Origin: Pseudobacter sp.
Lineage (GTDB): Bacteria; Bacteroidota; Bacteroidia; Chitinophagales; Chitinophagaceae
NCBI GenBank assembly: GCA_017849455.1
Contig: JAFIGX010000018.1
Coordinates: 1-43,749, forward strand
Direction: 5' to 3'
DNA length: 43,749 nt
Shown here: positions 8,901-16,124 of the stretch, one piece after another
Numbering within the stretch: the stretch's first letter is position 1
How the letters are laid out: each line of letters opens with the position of its first letter
Notes under the pieces: model-generated
Database searches by the model: none
What the model was told of the DNA's origin: nothing
Seen by the model: the letters and a program-made list of their open reading frames with translations, nothing else
Translations under genes and position numbers: made by a program

Positions 8901-11900
8901 GCAGAAGCAGCAGGCCACGCTCGACAGGATCTCGAAATCGCCTACTGTTCAGGCTTCCATTGCCCGTGGCAATACATTTTCCCCCACGATGTTCGGTATC
9001 GCTACCAGCACCAAAGCCACCGGGGCCGCTGCCACAGAGTTCAATGCCAGCCTGGCGATAGCTTTCGGAATGAATGTTGACAAACAATCTGCTCAATACG
9101 AACAACCCCGTGAATTCCCGCTCGACGTGCGCGATATCGGTTACCTGAAGAAGATAACCGGAAAGATCAGATTTCGTGTAAGGGACGATGTGAGCAAGAG
9201 TGGGATCGAAGGAGTGAAGATCAGTCTCTTCGATACTTCGCATACCACCGATCCAAAGGGAGAATGGTTCTATGAAGGTTTCGGCGGAGCGGCAACCGTA
9301 ACGATATTACCTCCGGCGGGTTCCACGTATGCGCCGGAGCAGCGCACATACACATTGGCTGAAACAGGCGAAGAAGCCGTCATCACTATCGACCTGAAAA
9401 AAGGAGTGGCCATCACAGGCCGGGTAGTATCCGGAACGCAACCATTGCCCGATGCGAATGTATATCCCGACGGAAAAGAATTCCTGGGCGTTCGCACCGA
9501 TGCACAGGGCAAATACACCCTGTACACAACGGCGGGAGAACATACCATCAGTGCCCGCATCTCGAATTACGTAGGTCAGGATAGCACCAAAACCATTCCT
9601 GCCTCCGGCGCCGTTATTCAATTCAACCTGAAAGGCAATAATGGTAAGAACTATGCAAAGCTGCTGGGATTCGATATCGAATTGTCGGCAGCAGAACCGA
9701 TTGCCGGCGGTCAGGAAAGATGGAGCGGCGCTTTTATTAAGATGAAGCCCATAAGCAATGATGTTTTTACCGTTGCCGGAGACCTGCGCATCCCATTCAG
9801 CAACCTCGTGGTAAGTTTTAGTGGCGCCAATGCTGTGCCGGCAGGCCCGGTAAAAACCGACCTTACTTTCCTGCCTGTTAAATTATTCGGCTACCTGCCT
9901 GCGAAGCTGGAGGGAGATGATGTGGTGACCATCACCAAAACAAGTGATGGCAATGGAGAACTGGCCGGCACCATCAAGGCCGATTTCGCTGCTATACAGG
10001 GGTATCGCGGCTGGAGCCTGGGCGATAAGGCCACCCTGCTGCTGGCAAAGACCGGCGCATCCAGTCCCGACAAAATAATCGTATTCAGCTCTTCTTCCTC
10101 AAAAGCAACTATAGGAGACCGTTATGACCTACTGCCATCGGGAGGAAATGTAGGGGGCAAACTGTATGGTTTTGCCATAACGCTGAATAAAGGTGGTGTG
10201 ATAGACAAAGATGGAATAGAATTGAAAGGTTCCATCGCCACTCCTGCCATTGGAGGTATCAAAACTTTGAATATCGGCATTACCAGGCTGTTCCTGAACA
10301 GGTCACTGGCCATCGGCGCCGTGCAGGTACAAACTTCCGATCTCCCGTCACTCGAAATTGCGAGTTGGAAAGCGAGTATCAATAACCTCATCTTTAATGA
10401 AGACGGGTTTAAAGTAGGCGGTGAACTGGGCATCGAGATACCCAAATCGGCCAGCTCCACCATCAGCTTTGCCAATCTTTCCATCGCCAGCAATGGGCTT
10501 TTTGGCGGACAGTTCACCATTCCCGAATCCGGCATCGACCTCCTATCTGTGGCGAACCTGAATACGGACGGCGTTCCGCTGAGCTTCGGCCGTGTAGGCA
10601 ACAGCAGTGTGTACAGGGTCGGTGGCAAGGCCAGTCTGAAGATCAATGTAGGCATCCTCGAAAAAGCATTCAAAGTGCCGGTGTTCGAAGTGATGACCAA
10701 TGGTGATTTCACCGTGGAAGTGCCTGCCAATTATTCCACTACGCTCGGGCCATTCGGGTTCTCGGTAGGCAATATTTATATCAATACAAAAGACAATATA
10801 CCATATATAGGCGTGCAGGGATCGTTCAAGGTAGACCTGGATTTCCTGAAGTTTGAAATGGCCGATATCAAAGTAAAGTCGCAGGGAGGCACGCCAACGT
10901 ATTCCATAGAAAAGATCGGTGTGAAGCTGGATGTGCCGGTGCTCACCACAGAAGCCTTTGTGGTCTTCAAGGAAAATGGGTTTGAAGGAGGGGGATCATT
11001 GGATATCAAAGGCACCCCTGTTCATGCGGAAGCCAGTTTCAAATATTATAAACGTGCCGATGGTTTTGATCTGGGCGCTCATTTCTTTGCCAATATCCCG
11101 CGGATCCCGATCGGTGTGGTAGTAACACTGGACGGTATCGGCGGTGGTTTCGAATACAGGAAAGGAGGAGCTAACGGCGGCTTTGAGGTAGATATACGGG
11201 GTAAGATATCCTTTGTCGGAACATCAGAGGTAGTGTCGGTAGATCCTATTGGCCTCACCGTTAGCAGCGCCGGAATATTGAAAGGGTACGGCGATGTGAA
11301 GGTGGCCACCTATCTCAAAACAGCACATGCGGAAGTGGTCTTCAACGGGCCCGACAGAACATTCACTATCCAGGTGAAAGCGGAGATGTCGCCACTGGGC
11401 GGACTGGCATCACAATCCATGCAGGGCGCGCTCGTGATCAGCGCCAAGCCCGATGATGAATTTGCATTCCTGGGCTGTGCCGTACAGGTGAAACTGCTCG
11501 GCCTGGTCGATAATCGCGGTGAAGCGGCGGTAGCCATCAGGCTCAAAGACCCCAAGACAAGAGGTGGTCTCATCGCCCCTTATTTTGTCAATGCCCCGGA
11601 TGAATATGTAGGGAACAGATTTTCCGGTGTATACATCGACGTAGGCTCCCGGATGGGGATCCCCAGGGACCATCCCCTTGAATTCGACTTGTTGGTGGTG
11701 GCGGCCAAACTCTGGTGCTATTCAGAATACAGGGCCGGACTGCTACTCAATTTCGAGAATAACAATTACCGGATCAGGTTCGGCGGAAAGTTCGACGCCG
11801 GTGCTGAACTGCGTGTGCTGGTTGTGGAAGGCGGCCTGTCGACCAGTCTCTGCTATACGGTGGAAGGAGGCCGCAACGACGCGCAGGGATGGAACTTCAG

Positions 11901-12111
11901 GGCTACTGCATCGGGCAATGCCAGTATAACTCTCGGTGTGGGTGATTGCGATGCGGGGTGTAATAAAGTAAAAGTAAAAATACTGCCACCCTGGGATGCC
12001 TGTGGTAAGGTGAAGCTCTGCGGCGGCGCATACCTCGATTTCGGGTTCTCCGAACGCGATGGTATCTGGTTCAAAGGACGTGGCGGTGACTCGGTACCTG
12101 ATTGTTTCTAA
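5968..12111 (+). CDS. Giant exported beta-rich protein (TANFOR-like N-terminus, carboxypeptidase-regulatory-like domains)
   Basis: 2,047 residues from the ATG at 5968, which gives a Sec signal peptide ending near residue 28. Earlier in-frame starts lie inside the barrel gene. Residues about 30-295 hold Ig-like strands with VTITNRTNNSYTIYLTGT, LPEGSYQVCARAFNA and LRWTTPPG. This order recalls the N-terminus of the long Flavobacteriia proteins labelled TANFOR, a resemblance I give from memory. Carboxypeptidase-regulatory-like folds lie near 445-530 (GTAKTDEQGNFTFNF), 892-950 (VGRVVDDKGQPLANVQI) and 1145-1206 (TGRVVSGTQPLPDANVY). An Asn-rich linker occupies about 778-795. Residues about 1230-2047 are an unbroken series of alternating polar and apolar strands (FKVGGELGIEIP, KASLKINVGI, GSFKVDLDFLKFEM), with a Cys-containing tail (five Cys in the last 54 residues). 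No type IX secretion tail is seen. Function unknown; it may be a surface or periplasm-spanning scaffold. Confidence 0.8.
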   Translation: MSIRSKKWMQLFTLLAAFLLQSLVTVAQQEISVRVQVNRLPNGAYPTKIYQFERMPGLVMVTITNRTNNSYTIYLTGTVTGDNGVKVTTAKNYQPGTIEVKPLETKVLNAIEAGKLFDPNYLVYTSGSTSIKSSVFGEQGLPEGSYQVCARAFNAANKAPLSDEEPLGCSNIFTITTLEPPMILNPFNESFILPDAVQNIPLRWTTPPGSPPSTEYQLRIVELFNNRNPNDAILSTPTPFFETTVRGTPLLLYSMQYPRLQEGRSYAMIVTASDPLGGATFRNNGRSEVIWFTYGKSPAGPGVAQGPGGQSGPVEYATHSLSGKLQFTFKKSEQGTHTVYNSPLYLPNVNQPQVNLDDKPYIPSFATTAFAAQLATTPMIKFNAVAAVNKDNTLSAYSNYAQYTGKSTPIKKLGKVSSSLPTNVLSAYPSTSNTCTYENIIPDSATERYPLGKLNITLSAVGAGSPRQLLGTAKTDEQGNFTFNFLHPSYGNTQPNITLELSVQATDFETTVFQLPGSVLAGKSSIDLGNFTLLARTYRFLPKCSFEESDDQTAGTYGVHIYREVTEMDERPYLMYEGQYSGTKRNVQTVDGRQVIEIATDSITLPSNEPSKLARVIYSIDVRGAGRLFFGGKLYMKLVPGSSSYYNINSEVNVLKVTVPSNKVLQARADYKFTTKPSHIEGTVAVYMEKSIPIEGATVRVMYRKTDKVPMPPRSYTLFPGIGTLVGNKTSSVNSYLNTFSNAVGKLSGAGKTSLTRGGSLSLAGLNVTPPVMVTPVANNANNNNVSNNNRSSGNLVAKLVLPIDLVTSLVDQVPADMEAITVTTDELGKYYISLPTLKPNSPVTVQVIGVPYEFRTFVIRSKTQTGENPVKLTAGKGVSRQVDFEVDADVADIVGRVVDDKGQPLANVQINYKGNTLTTSGPYGMFQFKLYPGNHTLSLEKEGYVIKTVPLDIPQQTNKGGSGNNNFKTQWAKMTVVQKQQATLDRISKSPTVQASIARGNTFSPTMFGIATSTKATGAAATEFNASLAIAFGMNVDKQSAQYEQPREFPLDVRDIGYLKKITGKIRFRVRDDVSKSGIEGVKISLFDTSHTTDPKGEWFYEGFGGAATVTILPPAGSTYAPEQRTYTLAETGEEAVITIDLKKGVAITGRVVSGTQPLPDANVYPDGKEFLGVRTDAQGKYTLYTTAGEHTISARISNYVGQDSTKTIPASGAVIQFNLKGNNGKNYAKLLGFDIELSAAEPIAGGQERWSGAFIKMKPISNDVFTVAGDLRIPFSNLVVSFSGANAVPAGPVKTDLTFLPVKLFGYLPAKLEGDDVVTITKTSDGNGELAGTIKADFAAIQGYRGWSLGDKATLLLAKTGASSPDKIIVFSSSSSKATIGDRYDLLPSGGNVGGKLYGFAITLNKGGVIDKDGIELKGSIATPAIGGIKTLNIGITRLFLNRSLAIGAVQVQTSDLPSLEIASWKASINNLIFNEDGFKVGGELGIEIPKSASSTISFANLSIASNGLFGGQFTIPESGIDLLSVANLNTDGVPLSFGRVGNSSVYRVGGKASLKINVGILEKAFKVPVFEVMTNGDFTVEVPANYSTTLGPFGFSVGNIYINTKDNIPYIGVQGSFKVDLDFLKFEMADIKVKSQGGTPTYSIEKIGVKLDVPVLTTEAFVVFKENGFEGGGSLDIKGTPVHAEASFKYYKRADGFDLGAHFFANIPRIPIGVVVTLDGIGGGFEYRKGGANGGFEVDIRGKISFVGTSEVVSVDPIGLTVSSAGILKGYGDVKVATYLKTAHAEVVFNGPDRTFTIQVKAEMSPLGGLASQSMQGALVISAKPDDEFAFLGCAVQVKLLGLVDNRGEAAVAIRLKDPKTRGGLIAPYFVNAPDEYVGNRFSGVYIDVGSRMGIPRDHPLEFDLLVVAAKLWCYSEYRAGLLLNFENNNYRIRFGGKFDAGAELRVLVVEGGLSTSLCYTVEGGRNDAQGWNFRATASGNASITLGVGDCDAGCNKVKVKILPPWDACGKVKLCGGAYLDFGFSERDGIWFKGRGGDSVPDCF

Positions 12112-12129
12112 CCATTAATTCCAGTGATC

Positions 12130-14127
12130 ATGCAGAAGCATATATCGTTCATAGTATGTTTATTTATCCAGATGATTGCCTTCGCGCAGTCCGGCAACCG
12201 GGGTGTATTCAACCAACCCATTATGCCTGGACCATCCGGGGTGTTCGTCTTTGCCTATGATTCTTCGTATAATCACGGACTGCCGGATAATAATGTGCAG
12301 TTCATTATTTCAAGGGAAGAAAAAAAAGGAGGAGGATTCAAAAAACTGGCTACCGTGAATTTCCCCGGCTCAGGCAATGAGCTGGAAAAAAGGATGGAGA
12401 AGGGATTGCTGCAGGAGATACTGAAAAGCTGCCGCCTGTCTTCATCATCCGATCTGTTGGCTCAACTGAAAACAGGGAACTATGATACGCTTGGTTTTTA
12501 TATCACAAGGCCCGCCGTGCTGGAAGCACTGGGTATGTTGTATATCGACAAAGAGGTTACAAAGCCCGATGACAATACCGGTTACCGTGTAGAAGTGTTG
12601 CGCAATGGCACAGCCGCTTTGCTCTACCAGGTCTATTTGCGCGATGTAGTGTATAGACCTTTCCCTGTCTTTAAGAAATATACCAGGATGGCCAATGATA
12701 GTGCCGCGATGGCAAGCTGGTACGCTGTTGGCGGGCAGGCCAATTATGTGCAGGTGTTCTCAGCAGTTGGGAATATGAAACCCACTGATCCCAATCGCCT
12801 GATGGTCTATACCCGGCGCGATACCATGTTCGCTACCTACGCTACCCTTACAAGACCAGGTGAAAAATTATCGCTGTTCATCCGCCCCACCGATATGGCG
12901 GGCAACCTGGGCATTGCCTCCGATACGGTCAACCTGCTGGCCCTTTCCATGAACAACGCAGTTTCGATCAGCGGCCTGTCGGCCACCGATACACTTGGCG
13001 GAATTCTGCTGCAATGGAATAAACTCCCGGCCAGTGCCCTGTACACAGGCATACAGGTTTTGAAATCCAGGGCGGTCACGGAAGATTTTATCGTGGCTGA
13101 TACGTTGCCTGCAACCTCCACCTCCTATCTCGACAGGAACCTGATCCCCGGTGCTCAATATTATTATATCGTGGAGCCTATCCGTTACCAGCTTTCGCAA
13201 TTGGGTAAATCATCACCAGTTATCGTAACGGCGTCCATGAAAAACAGGCATGGTAAAATAATGGCGCCACAGGGCGTCAATGTATCGTATACGGATGACA
13301 ATAATATACGGCTCGCCTGGGCGCCCAACAGTGAATTGAACCTGTTCGCCTATTATATCCTTCGTGGTACTTCCCGCAACAACCTGCAAGTGATCTCGGC
13401 CCCTGTCCGCGATACGGTATACATCGATTCCCTGAAAAATCTCGATGGAGGTACTTCTTATCTATATGCCATCAGGGCCCTCGATATGGAAACGCAATGG
13501 AGCGATACTTCGGAGCTGGTGAGCGTATTACCATCGAAAGCCCGCGCGGTGACAGCACCCTCCGGGCTGGCGGCCCGCAATACCATACAGGGTGTGAGAC
13601 TGTACTGGGACAATGTAGCCCGCATCGATCCTAACGTGATGGGCTATATGCTCTACAGGAGAAAGAAAGGGGATGAGTATTTTACCCCCCTCTCCAAGAC
13701 GCTTATCACCGGTACCTATTTTACCGATTCTACCAATAAGCAGGCAGGTGACTATGAATATGGATGCACCGCTGTGGACGCCTGGAATAACCAGAGCATC
13801 TTATCCACGGTTGCCGAGATAAGCATAGGCGGCAGCAGCGATCTCTATCCACCGGCCGATTTTTATATACGCAACCTTACTACCGGTATCGAAATAAGTG
13901 TACCGCCTTCGGCAAATGCCAACGATCCTAAAAGCACCTATATTATTTACAGGAGGGTGGTGGGCGCACAACCGGAATACAAAAGGATTGGCGAAACAAC
14001 TGTGAGCAACAGTGTTTATGTAGACAAGCAGGTGAACAAAGAACAACTATATGCGTACTCGCTTAGCATAAAACAGGACAACCGGGAAAGCAGGAAGAGC
14101 GATGAAAAAACGATCAGGAGGAAGTAG
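12130..14127 (+). CDS. Exported protein with four fibronectin type III-like domains
   Basis: 665 residues from the ATG at 12130; a GTG two codons earlier is less likely. A signal peptide ends at about IAFAQ (residue 20). Residues 21-275 form a domain I do not recognise, with SGVFVFAYDSS and TLGFYITRPAVLEALG. Four FN3-like modules follow at roughly 277-374, 378-472, 476-567 and 574-665. Examples are APQGVNVSYTDDNNIRLAWAP followed by YYILRG, and APSGLAARNTIQGVRLYWDN followed by YMLYRRKKG. FN3 arrays usually serve as adhesive or spacer modules. The gene begins 18 bases after the giant beta-protein gene, so they are almost surely co-transcribed and may assemble together. No catalytic domain and no type IX secretion tail is visible. 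Confidence 0.82.
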   Translation: MQKHISFIVCLFIQMIAFAQSGNRGVFNQPIMPGPSGVFVFAYDSSYNHGLPDNNVQFIISREEKKGGGFKKLATVNFPGSGNELEKRMEKGLLQEILKSCRLSSSSDLLAQLKTGNYDTLGFYITRPAVLEALGMLYIDKEVTKPDDNTGYRVEVLRNGTAALLYQVYLRDVVYRPFPVFKKYTRMANDSAAMASWYAVGGQANYVQVFSAVGNMKPTDPNRLMVYTRRDTMFATYATLTRPGEKLSLFIRPTDMAGNLGIASDTVNLLALSMNNAVSISGLSATDTLGGILLQWNKLPASALYTGIQVLKSRAVTEDFIVADTLPATSTSYLDRNLIPGAQYYYIVEPIRYQLSQLGKSSPVIVTASMKNRHGKIMAPQGVNVSYTDDNNIRLAWAPNSELNLFAYYILRGTSRNNLQVISAPVRDTVYIDSLKNLDGGTSYLYAIRALDMETQWSDTSELVSVLPSKARAVTAPSGLAARNTIQGVRLYWDNVARIDPNVMGYMLYRRKKGDEYFTPLSKTLITGTYFTDSTNKQAGDYEYGCTAVDAWNNQSILSTVAEISIGGSSDLYPPADFYIRNLTTGIEISVPPSANANDPKSTYIIYRRVVGAQPEYKRIGETTVSNSVYVDKQVNKEQLYAYSLSIKQDNRESRKSDEKTIRRK

Positions 14128-14165
14128 GAGGGTACGGCATCTTGCCAACCATTAAAGATTTATTC

Positions 14166-16058
14166 ATGAAACCCGTATTATTAATTGTATCGATCCTGGC
14201 CCTGGGCCTGCTCTGGAGCAGATGCGCCAGGAATAACGCATTTCTCGAACCGCCTGATCGCCCGGTGATCGACAGTATTCATCCTGCTGCAGGGAAAAAA
14301 GGTACACAACTCCGGTTGTATGGAACAGGGTTTTCTACCAGTCCCTCAGCCAATAAAGTATCCATCAATGGGATCAATGTCCGGGTCGATTCTCCATCCA
14401 CCAGCACTACTTTACTGGTAACCGTTACCGATAGTACAGGTACAGGGCCCGTGCATATCAAAGTGAAAGGTCTCGAATCGGATGGCCCCATCTTTACATA
14501 CCTCGGCAACGGAGATATATTCATCACCAAGGCTGCCTATGGCTGGGCCGATGGGTCAGGTTATTCCGTGAACGTGCAGAACCTGCCATCACAGAACAAT
14601 TCCATCAAACTGATGGTGAACGGTACGAGGATACCGATCAGCTATATCTTACGCCAGGGAGATCCCTTGTATAAACCCAATGAAGGAGAACAACTGCTTG
14701 TAGCAGATGATACCACTGTCGAGAACCACGTACCCCTGAACTTTGCCGATTTTGCCGTGCAGGGGACCGGGCCGGTCAGCAATACAAAACGGCTGCAGGT
14801 GCGGCCGCGTGTCACAGATATAAGTCCAACCGAGGTAGTTTCCAATGATGTGGTGACGATCGCCGGCAAATTTTTTGGCGACCGCAGCCTTCCTTCGGGG
14901 ATCAATTTGTTTTCGGGAGGACTTCTCTCTCCCAGCCCCGATATTGTTTCGTGGACCAATAACCTGATCAAAATAAAACTGCCTTCTTACCCGAATATTA
15001 CACCAACAGGAGGAGCACCGCCCGGATATGCCGTAGTTGGAATGCATATATCCGTTGGAGACATGGATTCACGACTTGTTACTCTCTATTATAAGAATAC
15101 GAGTGGAAACATTACGGTGACCACTGTTGCAGGTGATGGCATGAATGGGTTCATAGATGCCACAGGAACAGCAGCCAGGTTCAGTGGCCCTACAGGTATT
15201 GCGATCGATGGTCAGGGCAACATAATTGTAGGTGATGGCCGGAATAACCACCGGATCAGGAAGATCAACACGAATGGCCAGGTGACAACTATTGCAGGCG
15301 ATCCCAATGGCGTTGTATTCAATAATCCTATAGGTGTTGCACTGAATTCAGCGGGTGACGTTTTTTCTGCCAATAATGGCAACCATAAGATCATGCGGGT
15401 AAGCGTTACGGGTGCGGTGAGCGTGTGGGCAGGTAGTGGCACCAACGCTTATGGCGATGGATTAGGCACCAATGCCTATTTCAGCGGGCCTACCGGCGTT
15501 GCGATCGATGGGAATGGAATGATGTATGTGGCCGATATGGGAAATCACCGGATACGCAAGATCGATGCCAACCGGATGGTGACCACCATTGCAGGCGGTA
15601 CAGCAGGATTTGCAGACGGCACGGGCACTGCGGCGAAATTTTATAGTCCGACCGGAATAGCGGTCGATGGGAACGGCAATCTGTATGTGGCGGATAATGA
15701 GAACCACCGTATACGGAAAATTACCCCGGCCGGAGTAGTGACCACGCTCGCAGGAGGATCGCCCGGTTTTGCCGATGGGGATGGTGCGGCCGCGAAATTC
15801 ACTTACCCCAGGGATGTGGCTGTCGACGGACATGGCAATGTATACGTGGCCGACTTGGGCAATGACCGCATCCGGAAAATTACACCCGATGGAAAGGTGA
15901 CAACTTTGGCAGGTAACGGTTTGAATGGCTACCTGGATGGGCCTGCCGACAGAGCGCAATTCAATCACCCTGCCGGGATCGCGGTAACCCAGGATGGCGC
16001 CACGATCTATGTAGGCGATATAGATAATTTTCGTGTGCGGAAAATAACGGTCCAGTAA
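14166..16058 (+). CDS. TIG/IPT-domain and six-bladed NHL-propeller protein
   Basis: 630 residues from the ATG at 14166. A hydrophobic N-terminus ends in LLWSRC at residues 16-21. Cys follows Arg, so the lipobox is imperfect, and the protein may be a lipoprotein or simply secreted. TIG/IPT-type Ig folds lie at about 33-112 (PVIDSIHPAAGKKGTQLRLYGTGF) and 214-308 (VTDISPTEVVSNDVVTIAGKFF). Residues about 317-630 contain six NHL blades of 45-56 residues, each ending in a HRIRKI-like strand and containing GxAxDxxGNxYVAD, for example TGIAVDGNGNLYVADNENHRIRKI. Six blades make a full closed propeller. Such propellers bind proteins or glycans. It is the fourth gene of the cluster and may display the binding face of the system. 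Confidence 0.87.
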   Translation: MKPVLLIVSILALGLLWSRCARNNAFLEPPDRPVIDSIHPAAGKKGTQLRLYGTGFSTSPSANKVSINGINVRVDSPSTSTTLLVTVTDSTGTGPVHIKVKGLESDGPIFTYLGNGDIFITKAAYGWADGSGYSVNVQNLPSQNNSIKLMVNGTRIPISYILRQGDPLYKPNEGEQLLVADDTTVENHVPLNFADFAVQGTGPVSNTKRLQVRPRVTDISPTEVVSNDVVTIAGKFFGDRSLPSGINLFSGGLLSPSPDIVSWTNNLIKIKLPSYPNITPTGGAPPGYAVVGMHISVGDMDSRLVTLYYKNTSGNITVTTVAGDGMNGFIDATGTAARFSGPTGIAIDGQGNIIVGDGRNNHRIRKINTNGQVTTIAGDPNGVVFNNPIGVALNSAGDVFSANNGNHKIMRVSVTGAVSVWAGSGTNAYGDGLGTNAYFSGPTGVAIDGNGMMYVADMGNHRIRKIDANRMVTTIAGGTAGFADGTGTAAKFYSPTGIAVDGNGNLYVADNENHRIRKITPAGVVTTLAGGSPGFADGDGAAAKFTYPRDVAVDGHGNVYVADLGNDRIRKITPDGKVTTLAGNGLNGYLDGPADRAQFNHPAGIAVTQDGATIYVGDIDNFRVRKITVQ

Positions 16059-16124
16059 TAAATTCATTCAAAGGCTCTGATTAGTTCAACCTGTTATTTC
16101 ACAGCAGGAAATAATAGTAAATTA

